Counted from the stretch's first letter, positions 11,435-20,091 are shown. The stretch: 39,404 bases of DNA from Mycobacterium sp. (GCA_031292665.1 JARLGR010000211.1:1-39404); one strand, 5' to 3'. The notes: generated by a model not told the origin, from the letters alone. Translations and numbers: made by a program.

Positions 11435-14182
11435 GTGACTCGACCCGCCCCGCCTGTCCTGACAATTCGGCACGACGGGTCCCAACGTACCTTCGCCGCC
11501 GGACACGAAGTGGTCATCGGGCGCGATGTACACGCCGACGTTCGCATTGCGGATCCGCGGATCTCGCGCGAGCACCTGCTCTTGCGCTTCGATCAGGGCC
11601 GCTGGCTGGCAATCGACAACGGCTCGCTGAACGGGACCTACCTGAACGGCTACCGGATGCCCGTCATCGACATCCACGACGGCCAGAGCATCAACGTCGG
11701 CAACCCGCGGGGACCGCGCCTGACCTTCGCGATCGGCCCGCAGCTGGGCCAAACCAACCGCCCGCGCCAGACGAGACTGACGCGCGACTCGGGGCCGCCC
11801 ACCCTGGCGTGGTCCGCGCTGCCCGAGCAAACGGTTCCCGTCCAGCCGCACGTGCCGCCGCGCGGCGGTGCCCGGCCCCGGCACCCCACCCGAAGCGGTC
11901 CCCGCGCGGCACCGCCGCGCCCGATGCCGCGCAAGCAGTCGGGGCGCCCGTCGAATGGAGCGCCACGGCAGCCGGTATCGCCGCCGCGCCAGGTGCCTCC
12001 GCCGCGCGCGCCGACGTCGTCGATGCCATTGCCGGGTAAGCCGGGAACACCACCCGACCGGGTGACCGCGGTCAACGCCGACTCGGCGGGCATGACGTAC
12101 GCCACACCGCCCGAGGAACGTGAGGCCCGCGCACCGGACTCGACGCCCGCCGCCGAATTCACCGTGATCGACGCGAGAACGGCCGACGTCTCGAACCTCG
12201 CGACCCGCATGGTGAAGTTCCTCTCACCCCGGTCGGGGACTGACGAAGCCGGCGTCATCACGATCGGTCGTGCCGCCGACAACGACATCGTGGTTTCCGA
12301 CGTGCTGGCCTCGCGTGAGCACGCGACGTTGGTGCAGACGCGGCTGGGCACCGAGGTCCGCGACAAGAGCGTCAACGGCACGTTCGTCAACGGCACCCGG
12401 GTGGGGTCGGCGATCCTGTCCGAGGACGACGTGGTGACCATCGGCAACGTCGATCTGGTGTTCCGCAACGGCACCCTGCTCAGGCAGAGCGAAGCCGCAA
12501 CGCGCACCGGCGGGCTGGCGGTGCGCAACGTCAAATACGTCGTCGACAACGGCAAACAACTGCTGGACAACATCTCCCTGACCGCGAGGCCGGGCACCCT
12601 GACCGCGGTGATCGGCGGTTCGGGCGCCGGAAAGAGCACGCTCGCCCGACTCATTGCAGGCTACGCGCGCCCCACGTCCGGCTCGGTCAGCTTCGAAGGC
12701 CACGACATCCACGCCGAATACGCCTCGTTGCGCAGCAGGATCGGCATGGTCCCGCAGGACGACGTGGTGCACCGCCAGCTGACGGTCAACCAGGCGCTGG
12801 GCTACGCCGCCGAACTCCGGCTGCCGCCCGACACCAGCAAGGCCGACCGCGCGAAGGTCGTCGCGAAGGTGCTCGAAGAGCTCGACCTCACCAAGCACGC
12901 CGACACCCGCGTCGACAACCTGTCCGGTGGTCAACGCAAACGCGCGTCGGTGGCGCTGGAACTGCTCACCGGGCCGTCGTTGCTGATTCTGGACGAGCCG
13001 ACGTCGGGCCTCGACCCGGCCCTGGACTACCAGGTCATGACGATGCTGCGTCAGTTGGCCGACGCCGGTCGCGTCGTGATCGTGGTGACGCACATGTTGT
13101 CCTACCTGGACACCTGTGACCAGCTGCTCCTGGTGGCGCCGGGCGGCAAGACCGCTTACTTCGGCCCGCCCGACCAGATCGGTGAGGCGATGGGAACCAC
13201 CAACTGGGCCAAGATCTTCACCAAGGTGGGCGCCGATCCCGAGGAAGCCAATAGACGCTTCATCGCGCAGAGCGAGGCCCAGAAGCGGCCCCAGAAGCCG
13301 CTGGCGGCGCGCGACGAAGAGCCGGGTGACCTCGGCGCACCCGTGCACACCAGCGTCCGGCGCCAGATCTCGACGGTGGCGCGCCGGCAGGTCCGCCTGG
13401 TCATTGCCGACCGCGCCTACTTCATCTTCCTGGCGCTGTTGCCGTTCATCCTGGGTGCGCTGTCGCTGACGGTTCCGGGGTCCAGCGGGTTCCGCGTCCC
13501 CGGCCCCAACGCCGGAACGCCCGACGAAGCCGCCCAGATACTGAACCTGCTGCTGCTCGCCGCAGCGTTCATGGGCACCGCGCTGACGATCCGCGATCTG
13601 GTCGGCGAACGTGCCATCTACCAACGCGAACAAGCGGTCGGGCTGTCGACGTCGGCCTACCTGCTCGCCAAGACCGCGGTGTTCTGCGGCTTCGCGATCG
13701 TGCAGTCGGCGATCACCACCACGATCGTGGTGGTGGGCAAGGGGGCACCGACACAGGGGGCGGTGCTGCTGGGGCACGGTACTTCAGGAGCCACCGTGGA
13801 ACTGTTCGCGACCGTGGCCGCGACGTGTGTCGCCTCGGCCATCCTCGGCCTGGCCATTTCGTCGTTGGTGCGCTCCACCGAGCAGATCATGCCGCTGTTC
13901 GTGGTGTCGATCATGGCGCAGCTGGTGCTGTGCGGGGGAATGGTGCCGGTGACCGGCCGGCTCGCGCTGGACCAGCTGTCCTTCGCGATGCCCGCCCGGT
14001 GGGGCTACGCCGCGGCGGCCGCGACGGTCGACGTCCGGCACCTGGTTCCCGGTTCGCTGCTCCCCCAGGACCGCTTCTGGCAGCACACGTCGAAGATCTG
14101 GCTGATCGACATGGGCATGCTGGCCGCACTGTCGCTGTTCTACGCCGGGTTCGTGCGGTGGAAGATCCGCTTGCGTCGATAG
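11435..14182 (+). CDS. FHA-FHA-ABC exporter (Rv1747 type), ATPase and permease fused
   Basis: 915 residues. FHA1 spans about 7-100 with GR 29-30, SREH 44-47 and NGTYLNG 66-72. A Pro/Arg-rich linker follows (about 105-235). FHA2 spans about 240-345 with IGRAADND, SREHATL and NGTFVNG. The ABC ATPase (about 350-590) has Walker A GGSGAGKST (near 394), signature LSGGQRKRAS (near 496), Walker B LLILDEPTSGLD (near 516) and a VVTH switch. A six-helix ABC-2-like membrane domain runs from about 655. Rv1747 is phosphorylated by PknF in its linker and exports lipooligosaccharide or phosphatidyl-inositol mannoside-type cargo; the same switch is expected here. M. tuberculosis keeps both genes in one operon; here they diverge. 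GTG start chosen by the leaderless -10. Confidence 0.94.
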   Translation: MTRPAPPVLTIRHDGSQRTFAAGHEVVIGRDVHADVRIADPRISREHLLLRFDQGRWLAIDNGSLNGTYLNGYRMPVIDIHDGQSINVGNPRGPRLTFAIGPQLGQTNRPRQTRLTRDSGPPTLAWSALPEQTVPVQPHVPPRGGARPRHPTRSGPRAAPPRPMPRKQSGRPSNGAPRQPVSPPRQVPPPRAPTSSMPLPGKPGTPPDRVTAVNADSAGMTYATPPEEREARAPDSTPAAEFTVIDARTADVSNLATRMVKFLSPRSGTDEAGVITIGRAADNDIVVSDVLASREHATLVQTRLGTEVRDKSVNGTFVNGTRVGSAILSEDDVVTIGNVDLVFRNGTLLRQSEAATRTGGLAVRNVKYVVDNGKQLLDNISLTARPGTLTAVIGGSGAGKSTLARLIAGYARPTSGSVSFEGHDIHAEYASLRSRIGMVPQDDVVHRQLTVNQALGYAAELRLPPDTSKADRAKVVAKVLEELDLTKHADTRVDNLSGGQRKRASVALELLTGPSLLILDEPTSGLDPALDYQVMTMLRQLADAGRVVIVVTHMLSYLDTCDQLLLVAPGGKTAYFGPPDQIGEAMGTTNWAKIFTKVGADPEEANRRFIAQSEAQKRPQKPLAARDEEPGDLGAPVHTSVRRQISTVARRQVRLVIADRAYFIFLALLPFILGALSLTVPGSSGFRVPGPNAGTPDEAAQILNLLLLAAAFMGTALTIRDLVGERAIYQREQAVGLSTSAYLLAKTAVFCGFAIVQSAITTTIVVVGKGAPTQGAVLLGHGTSGATVELFATVAATCVASAILGLAISSLVRSTEQIMPLFVVSIMAQLVLCGGMVPVTGRLALDQLSFAMPARWGYAAAAATVDVRHLVPGSLLPQDRFWQHTSKIWLIDMGMLAALSLFYAGFVRWKIRLRR

Positions 14183-14254
14183 GCTGACATCATCCATCCA
14201 CCGAAGCACGAAACGTTCGACCTGCTCGCCCGCACCAACACCGATCCCAAAGGC

Positions 14255-14698
14255 ATGGTGCGGTCCGTCGACGAGTACGTGCTGCAGCCGTGGGGGCTCT
14301 ACATGGCGCGGCCCACTCCCGGCCGGGCCCAATTCCACTACCTCGAGTCGTGGCTGCTGCCGGCACTGGGCCTGCGTGCCACGGTCTTCCACTTCAATCC
14401 GGGCCACGAACGTGATCACGACTACTACCTGGACGTCGGGGAGTACACGCCCGGCCCCGACGTGTGGCATTCGGAAGACCACTACCTCGACATCGAGGTT
14501 CGCACCGGGGCGGGGGCCGTTTTGGCCGACGTCGACGAGTTGCTCGAGGCCGTTCGCCACGGCCTGCTGACCCCGGAGGTCGCCGAGCGGGCGGTGCGAC
14601 GCGCCGTGGCGGCCGTGGCCGGGCTGGCCCGCAACGGGTATGACCTCACCCGTTGGCTGGCCGGCGAGGGCATGCAGCTTACTTGGCGCGCCACGTAG
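14255..14698 (+). CDS. DUF402 family protein (probable Rv1632c equivalent)
   Basis: 147 residues from ATG 14255. Family features: a conserved start VRSVDEYVLQPWGLYMARP, HYLESWLLP and the acidic/histidine pattern FNPGHERDHDYYLDVGEY...WHSEDHYLDIEV, typical of DUF402 metal-dependent phosphatase folds (some members hydrolyse nucleoside di/triphosphates). The same frame is open and protein-like back to 14183 (HPPKHETFDLLARTNTDPKG), which in my recollection belongs to the family, but contains no ATG, GTG or TTG; the true start may be ATC at 14189 or 14192. It sits where Rv1632c lies in M. tuberculosis relative to uvrB and coaE. Confidence 0.8.
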   Translation: MVRSVDEYVLQPWGLYMARPTPGRAQFHYLESWLLPALGLRATVFHFNPGHERDHDYYLDVGEYTPGPDVWHSEDHYLDIEVRTGAGAVLADVDELLEAVRHGLLTPEVAERAVRRAVAAVAGLARNGYDLTRWLAGEGMQLTWRAT

Positions 14699-14873
14699 TC
14701 GCTCACTTCCCAATCACCCTGCACCGCAGGCGTTTCGGCCCATTCACCGCGTTTGCGGGGCCTCTGTGGCAGCGATACCTCGCTTCGGGAACGAGGGTCC
14801 AACGGCCCTACAAATGAGCGCGCCATGGCCCTAGGTTCGGCTGTGATACGTCAGTAAGCGCCAAGGGGGACCG

Positions 14874-16565
14874 GTGACGTTTTTCCAAGTGATAGCTCTC
14901 GACCTCGACGGCACGTTGACGTCGCGGGGCCGCCTGTCACCCCAAGCGCTGGACGCCATCTACGATGCTCGGCGCAAAGGGCTGACGGTCATCCTGGTGA
15001 CCGGCCGCATCGGGGCGGAACTGCAGGCCGAATTCCCCCGCATCGACGACTACTTCGACGCGCTGGTACTCGAAAACGGCGCCGTGGCGGTGGTCAAGGG
15101 ACACGCTGACGCGGTGGCGGAACCGGTCGACAGCGCCCTCGACGACGCGCTCACTGAGCGCCGGTTGCCATACCGTCGCGGCGAGGTGTTGGTGGCGATA
15201 GACGGCGACCACGCCGCGACCGTCGTCGAGGTGATCGGCGAGCTCGAACTGGACTGCCAGATCGTCCGAAACCGGGATGCCCTCATGGTGCTGCCGGCGG
15301 GTGTCACGAAGGGCAACGGACTGGACGCCGTGCTGACGAAAGTGAATCTCTCCCCGCACAACGCCATAGCGGTCGGAGATGCGGAGAACGACTTGTCGAT
15401 GTTCGGTGTCGCCGAACTGGGCGTCGCGGTGCCCAATGCCGTCGCATCCGTGCTGCGGCACGCCGATCTGGTCCTCGACGAGCCGGACGGTGCCGGTGTT
15501 GCCGGCCTGCTTAATGGTCCGTATCTCACGGGGGCACGGCGGATTTGCCCACGCCGGCGGTGGGTCGACATCGGCACCTTCGATGACCAATCACCCGCCC
15601 GGATACCGGGGAGTCAGGGCCGCATCCTCGTCACCGGCCCGGCCGGATCGGGGAAAAGCTACCTGGTCGGCCTGATGGCAGAACGGTGGATCCAGGCTCA
15701 CTATTGTGTGCTGGTCATCGATCCCGAAGGCGAACATGTGCAACTGCGGCAGCTCACCGGAGTGCGGGTCGTTGATGGCCGCGACCACCTTCCCGAACCC
15801 ATCGAACTCGTCAACGGCCTGGATCCGCGTACGAGCCTGGTGGTGGACATGGCCGGGGTCGCGGAACCAACCAAGATCGAGTACCTGCACCGCCTGCGGT
15901 GCACCGCCGAGGCGCACCGCGAGCGGCACGGGTTTCCGCATTGGGTGATCTATGACGAGGCTCATCTCCTCGGCATCGAGGAGGAAGCACACTGGGCCCG
16001 CCGCGGCGGCTACGTGTTGTCATCGTTTGCGCCGGCTTCCCTGCCCGCGGGCGAAATCGACAGCAGCGACGTGGTATTGACGCTCAGCGACGACGACCGG
16101 GCCAACATGGCCTTGGCGCGGCAGGCTGCGGTGCGTTTCGGCTGCGGGCAGCCCCGCACGTTCGCCATCGCCGAGCGTCAGACCGAACACGTGCGGCACC
16201 GTCGGAAGTATGCCGATGTCCGCCTTCCCAACGAGCGTCGGTTCTACTTCCACGCAACCGAAGGCCAAGCCATCCGTCCGGCCGCGACGATGGAAGAATT
16301 CCGCTCTGCCATAAGCCATCTCGACCAACGAACGCTTCTATACCATCTCGATCGAGGCGATTTCTCCCGCTGGCTGGACGGCACCATCGCGGACAAGGAC
16401 TTCGCCAAGCAGGTGGCGGCCTGGGAGGACGAGGTATCGGCCCGGCACGCCGCGGACGTGGAACGCATGCGCGATCAGCTCGCCCACGCGATCGAAGAAC
16501 GCTACCTGCTCGAACCCGCTCCGGATTCGTCCACTGCAGCAGAGGCTCTGTCGAGGCCCGCCTAA
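14874..16565 (+). CDS. HAD-IIB phosphatase fused to a HerA-like P-loop ATPase
   Basis: 563 residues, two modules. The HAD domain spans 1-220: DLDGT with Asp10/Asp12, LVTGR, a Lys in VTKGNGLDA and GDAENDLSMF, the Cof-type set, so a sugar-phosphate or nucleotide phosphatase is expected. The P-loop domain runs from about 235: TGPAGSGKSY (near 254), a Walker B-like WVIYDEAH (near 360), LVIDPEGEH in the style of HerA/FtsK-like ATPases. The C-terminal 120 residues are charged and helical. The GTG start at 14874 has AAGGGGGA just upstream. Upstream, TAGGTT (14832-14837) precedes a possible 4-codon ORF (14843-14857). The neighbour is a decayed NERD nuclease-like gene. Function unknown; the fusion itself is clear. 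Confidence 0.85.
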   Translation: MTFFQVIALDLDGTLTSRGRLSPQALDAIYDARRKGLTVILVTGRIGAELQAEFPRIDDYFDALVLENGAVAVVKGHADAVAEPVDSALDDALTERRLPYRRGEVLVAIDGDHAATVVEVIGELELDCQIVRNRDALMVLPAGVTKGNGLDAVLTKVNLSPHNAIAVGDAENDLSMFGVAELGVAVPNAVASVLRHADLVLDEPDGAGVAGLLNGPYLTGARRICPRRRWVDIGTFDDQSPARIPGSQGRILVTGPAGSGKSYLVGLMAERWIQAHYCVLVIDPEGEHVQLRQLTGVRVVDGRDHLPEPIELVNGLDPRTSLVVDMAGVAEPTKIEYLHRLRCTAEAHRERHGFPHWVIYDEAHLLGIEEEAHWARRGGYVLSSFAPASLPAGEIDSSDVVLTLSDDDRANMALARQAAVRFGCGQPRTFAIAERQTEHVRHRRKYADVRLPNERRFYFHATEGQAIRPAATMEEFRSAISHLDQRTLLYHLDRGDFSRWLDGTIADKDFAKQVAAWEDEVSARHAADVERMRDQLAHAIEERYLLEPAPDSSTAAEALSRPA

Positions 16566-16568
16566 TAA

Positions 16569-16790
16569 TCAGTAGTCGGCCAGATCGTCGCTCCAGCGCA
16601 CACCGTCGGTGCCTTTGACCTCGAGACAGATGATGCCGGCTCCCTCGATGGCGACGACGAAGTCAATCTCGTCGTCCTTGAGATGGTCGGTCACCCGCTG
16701 CCCGGGAATCACCCGGTCGTTGGGTCCGAGCTGGTCGCGCAGAACCTGCTAGACCCGGCGTTCGGCGTCACTGGAACAATGGTCAGAACC
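16569..16790 (-). pseudogene. NERD-domain gene fragment with an amber codon
   Basis: The minus strand encodes SDAERRV-stop-QVLRDQLGPNDRV, then TDHLKDDEIDFVVAIEG and AGIICLEVKGTDGVRW, ending at TGA 16571-16569. This matches the core of the NERD (nuclease-related) domain, including the Asp of DFVV and the ExK of LEVKG. A TAG codon stands where family members usually have Trp, and the 5' part is lost towards the IS256 element at 16909. Only about 70 codons remain and no domain downstream of the nuclease core is present. It is convergent with the HAD-ATPase gene. Confidence 0.7.
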
Positions 16791-16827
16791 TGTGGATGAG
16801 CCTCGGCGAGGCGGCGTGAGTGGGTGC

Positions 16828-16902
16828 ACCTTCCCGAGGATGATCTCAAAGTCATCAAGTTTCTGATCAAGAACCGGCGTTGGCACGCTGGTTCGGGAAG
16901 GT
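16828..16902 (+). promoter_or_regulatory. Inverted repeat in the IS256 transposase leader
   Basis: ACCTTCCCGA (16828-16837) pairs perfectly with TCGGGAAGGT (16893-16902), ending 6 nt before the transposase GTG. Inside lies a smaller GATGA/TCATC hairpin. In a read-through transcript this would fold over the ribosome binding region, a known way for insertion sequences to limit transposase made from outside promoters. Confidence 0.5.
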
Positions 16903-16908
16903 ACGCCC

Positions 16909-18213
16909 GTGCTCACGGTAATTCACGACACGGAATCATCCAACGACAACGCCGGTGCGGGCCGATCGTTGCTCGATGAGATCGTCCGCGACGGCGCCCG
17001 CCAGATGCTCGCTGCGGCGTTGCGGGCCGAGGTCACCGCGTACGTGGAACAGTTCGTTGATCAAGTCGATGAGCATGGTCGGCGCCTGGTCGTGCGCAAT
17101 GGTTATCACCGCGAGCGTGACGTGCTGACAGCCGCCGGGGCGGTGAGCGTGAAAGCGCCTCGGGTCAATGACCGCCGTGTTGATCCGGAGAGTGGTGAAC
17201 GGCTGCGATTTTCTTCGGCGATCCTGCCGGCGTGGGCGCGCAAGTCGACGCAGATGACCGAGGTGTTGCCGCTGCTGTACCAGCACGGGCTGTCCAGCGG
17301 AGATTTCGCGCCGGCATTGGAGCAGTTCCTCGGCACAGGCGCGGGCTTGTCGGCGGCTTCGATCACCCGGCTCACGGCGCAGTGGCAGGACGAAGCCCGC
17401 ACCTTCGCCACTCGTGATCTGTCGGGAACCGACTATGTCTACCTGTGGGTGGACGGCATCCACCTGAAAGTGCGTCTCGAGCAGGAGAAGCTGTGTCTGT
17501 TGGTGATGATCGGGGTGCGAACCGATGGTCGCAAGGAACTCGTGGCGCTCACCGACAGCTATCGCGAATCCACCGAGTCGTCGGCGGATCTGCTGCGCGA
17601 TTGTCGCCGGCGCGGGATGACCGCGCCGGTGCTGGCAGTCGGTGACGGGGCGCTCGGGTTCTGGGCCGCGATGCGCGAGGTGTTCCCCGCCACCCGAGAG
17701 CAGCGATGCTGGTGGCACAGGCAGGCCAACGTCCTTGCCGCGCTGCCGAAATCAGCACATCCGGGTGCATTGGCAGCGCTGAGGGAGATCTATAACGCCG
17801 AGGATATCGACAAGGCCCAGGTCGCGATCAAAGCGTTCGAGATCGACTACGGCGCCAAATACCCGAAGGCGGTCGCCGAGATCGTCGACGACACCGACGT
17901 GCTGCTCGAGTTCTACAAGTATCCCGCCGAGCAATGGATTCACCTCAGGACGACTAACCCGATCGAAAGTACTTTCGCCACAGTGCGTTTGAGAACGAAC
18001 GTCACCAAGGGGCCCGGATCGCGCTCAGCCGGGCTGGCGATGGCCTACAAGCTGATCGAGGCCGCACAGACCCGCCGGCGCGCGGTCAACGCACCACACC
18101 TGGTCGCACTCGTCCGCGCCGGAGCCACCTTCCACCAGGGCAAACTGCTGGAACGGCCCACCGAAATCATCCCGACCGAACCTGCCGGATCAGCCGGGAG
18201 GGAAGCCGCCTGA
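16909..18213 (+). CDS. IS256-family transposase (mutator type)
   Basis: 434 residues, apparently intact. The N-terminal DNA-binding part has LDEIVRDGARQMLAAALRAEV and RNGYHRERDVLTAAGAVSV. The catalytic DDE triad is recognisable: Asp in LWVDGIHLKVR (near 182), Asp in VGDGALGFW (near 246) and Glu in TTNPIESTFATVR (near 350), with the C-x2-H-like CWWHRQANV between. The length fits the family. It starts with GTG at 16909. No frameshift is seen, so the element may still move. Confidence 0.93.
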   Translation: MLTVIHDTESSNDNAGAGRSLLDEIVRDGARQMLAAALRAEVTAYVEQFVDQVDEHGRRLVVRNGYHRERDVLTAAGAVSVKAPRVNDRRVDPESGERLRFSSAILPAWARKSTQMTEVLPLLYQHGLSSGDFAPALEQFLGTGAGLSAASITRLTAQWQDEARTFATRDLSGTDYVYLWVDGIHLKVRLEQEKLCLLVMIGVRTDGRKELVALTDSYRESTESSADLLRDCRRRGMTAPVLAVGDGALGFWAAMREVFPATREQRCWWHRQANVLAALPKSAHPGALAALREIYNAEDIDKAQVAIKAFEIDYGAKYPKAVAEIVDDTDVLLEFYKYPAEQWIHLRTTNPIESTFATVRLRTNVTKGPGSRSAGLAMAYKLIEAAQTRRRAVNAPHLVALVRAGATFHQGKLLERPTEIIPTEPAGSAGREAA

Positions 18214-18227
18214 ACTCGCGCCGAGTT
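18213..18227 (+). terminator. Hairpin directly after the transposase stop
   Basis: AACTCG-CGC-CGAGTT forms a 6-bp stem with a 3-nt loop, overlapping the last base of the stop codon. There is no U tract, as is usual for mycobacterial terminators; strength unknown. Confidence 0.35.
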
Positions 18228-18338
18228 GTACGGCCGCAACACCATCTGTTTCGCCGCCACGCTTTGACCTCCGTCACTCACGATGCTGCCGAACATCGCC
18301 CAAGCTGCCACCTTAGAACCCCCGTAGACTCCGGCGGC

Positions 18339-18983
18339 ATGGCTGATGTTCCGCTAGACACGCAAGAGCGCCTTGAGCTCTGTGATCTCCTCGACGAACT
18401 CGGCCCTTCCGTTCCTACACTGCTCGAGGGCTGGACTGCTCACGATCTCGCCGCCCACATCGTGTTGCGAGAACGCGATCTCATTGCTGGCCCTTGCATC
18501 GTTCTACCTGATCCCTTCCAACGGTTCGCCGAGCGGCGTAGGGCCAGATTGGCCCAGAGCAAGGACTTCACGTGGCTCGTCGCGCGGATCCGGTCCGGCC
18601 CACCCATCGGGTTCTTCCGCATCGGATGGGTCCGCGCCTTGGCGAATCTAAACGAGTTCTTTGTTCATCACGAGGACGTTCGCAGAGCCAATAGACAAGG
18701 GCCCCGTAGCCTCACGCCTGCAATGGAAGCTGCCTTGTGGCGGAACGTTCGCCGCGGCAGCCACTACCTGAGTCGGCGGCTTCACGCTTGCGGGCTCGAG
18801 ATTGAGCGGGCCGGAACCAACGAGCGGGTGACGGTTCAACCAGGCGAACCGACGACTCGACTCAGCGGTCCTCCAGGCGAACTCCTCCTATACGTCTTTG
18901 GGCGCCAAGCTGCAGCGCAGGTCGAAGTGAGCGGACCACCGGAGGCCGTTGCGGCGGTGCATCGAACGCATTTCGGCATGTGA
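18339..18983 (+). CDS. TIGR03085/maleylpyruvate isomerase-like metal-binding protein
   Basis: 214 residues of the DinB/MDMPI four-helix superfamily. GWTAHDLAAHIVLRERD carries the first metal His, and EFFVHHEDVRRAN the second His cluster. The C-terminal sterol-carrier-like part contains LSGPPGELLLYVFGRQAAAQVEV. Members are thiol-dependent enzymes, some using mycothiol for isomerisation or S-transfer; the substrate is unknown. The ATG at 18339 follows TAGACT (18325-18330) by 8 nt, a near-leaderless arrangement, so the longer upstream frame is not used. It lies just right of the IS256 element but looks intact. Confidence 0.85.
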   Translation: MADVPLDTQERLELCDLLDELGPSVPTLLEGWTAHDLAAHIVLRERDLIAGPCIVLPDPFQRFAERRRARLAQSKDFTWLVARIRSGPPIGFFRIGWVRALANLNEFFVHHEDVRRANRQGPRSLTPAMEAALWRNVRRGSHYLSRRLHACGLEIERAGTNERVTVQPGEPTTRLSGPPGELLLYVFGRQAAAQVEVSGPPEAVAAVHRTHFGM

Positions 18984-19051
18984 GTCCATCGCCCGCTTCG
19001 ATCCACAGGTCTTGACAATATCTCGCGCCACTGCCAAGACGGGGGTGGGCC

Positions 19052-19759
19052 CTAAACGATTCCCGGGCCCCCCATGTGCGTAGAGGTGTGGCCGCTGCCA
19101 TCGTTGAAGCACGAATACGAGCATCGCCGAACCGCCCTGGGCCCGTTCTTGCTGGGGTTCGGTTTCCATTGCCAGGTTGTTTCGATAGTGGTGGCGTGGA
19201 CGCTGTCATGCTCAACGACGCTGCAGTGCAGGGTCCGGAGGGCGAGGTCGCAGGTTTCGACGAGCACTTCGTTTTCCGCAAGGCCAAACGTATTGCGGAT
19301 CAGCCGCGCGCCGAATCGCTCGGTTTTGCCGTGGGCCTGCAGCCGTTGGGCGATGCCGGCCAATACGGCCTCGTCATCGGGGCCGAGCGGCGGGGTGGAG
19401 CCGAAGTCAGTCGGGTCGGCGAACTCCATGCCGATGACACCGACACCAGAGCTGACGTCGGGGTCGAAACATATCGAGGTCGCGTCCAGACCCTGCGCGG
19501 AGCACCGCTGGACGGGCGTGGTTCGGGTTCCGCGCGGCGCCGTGATGACGCTTTCTGCAAAGACCTCTCCTCCAGCCGGTTCAAAGTGCTTATGCAGCAG
19601 CCAAATCGAGAAGCGCTGAAATGCAACGGTGGAGACGAGATACTGGCCTAACTCGTCAAGACAAGCGCGGTCGTCCTCGTCCAGCACAGCGACGTCGGTG
19701 GTGTCCATGTCGCGTAACGTCGCATAGTCCTCAACGTCGTGATCCCGCATCGATAACAT
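19052..19759 (-). CDS. Hypothetical protein, mycobacterial orphan
   Basis: 235 residues from ATG 19759, with a strong AAGGAG about 7 nt upstream that fixes the start against the longer frame. The N-terminal part is acidic (MRDHDVEDYATLRDMDTTDV, DEDDRACLDELGQYL), the middle has ICFDPDVSSGVGVIGMEFADP, and the C-terminal end is Cys/Ser/Gly-rich. No signal peptide or TM segment is visible. A GAF-like sensor is conceivable but no motif proves it. I do not recognise the family. Confidence 0.6.
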   Translation of the reverse strand: MLSMRDHDVEDYATLRDMDTTDVAVLDEDDRACLDELGQYLVSTVAFQRFSIWLLHKHFEPAGGEVFAESVITAPRGTRTTPVQRCSAQGLDATSICFDPDVSSGVGVIGMEFADPTDFGSTPPLGPDDEAVLAGIAQRLQAHGKTERFGARLIRNTFGLAENEVLVETCDLALRTLHCSVVEHDSVHATTIETTWQWKPNPSKNGPRAVRRCSYSCFNDGSGHTSTHMGGPGIV

Positions 19760-20091
19760 TGCTGCTCTCCTTCTGCCAAACATGAACCAAGCCGACTGCG
19801 TTGGGGCGGTCGTGCATCGCACGCCGTCGCCGCCACGCGTCGGCGGGGTTGATCGGATGGCACTTGAGTTCTTCGGTTGTAGTCCTCAGTATTATTGTGC
19901 TTCGTTCTAGGTAGCAGCTATGGCTCGACTGTGATCGCGCGGGGACTTGACCGAGTCCGATCGACTCTGCCTGATCATGAAAGAGTTCGCCACCGTCGAT
20001 CTGGGGTTGACACCTTGGGGTGTCGTGATGACCTCTACATCAGTGAGCCTCTCGAGAACAACGGCAAGACAATCCGGAGGGCCATCTTCCG
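19760..20091. promoter_or_regulatory. Intergenic region with a palindrome over a -35-like TTGACA
   Basis: 332 bases without a convincing gene. GACACC-TTGG-GGTGTC at 20010-20025 is a perfect palindrome overlapping TTGACA (20008-20013), 67 nt before the secreted-protein start. It could be an operator. The short ORFs across it look like relics or chance. Confidence 0.35.

Larger units (their letters stand above)
16815..18290 (+). mobile_element. IS256-family insertion sequence (ends approximate)
   Basis: A transposase gene with short flanks. Exact ends were not established: CGTGAGTG at 16815-16822 and its complement CACTCACG at 18275-18282 could be the tips of weak terminal repeats, but the match stops after 8 bp. 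The element separates the broken NERD gene on its left from an intact TIGR03085-like gene on its right. Confidence 0.6.

Noticed and set aside
16815-18290. Precise terminal inverted repeats and target duplication of the IS256 element
   Set aside because: Only 8 bp (CGTGAGTG/CACTCACG) match and no flanking duplication was found; ends left approximate.
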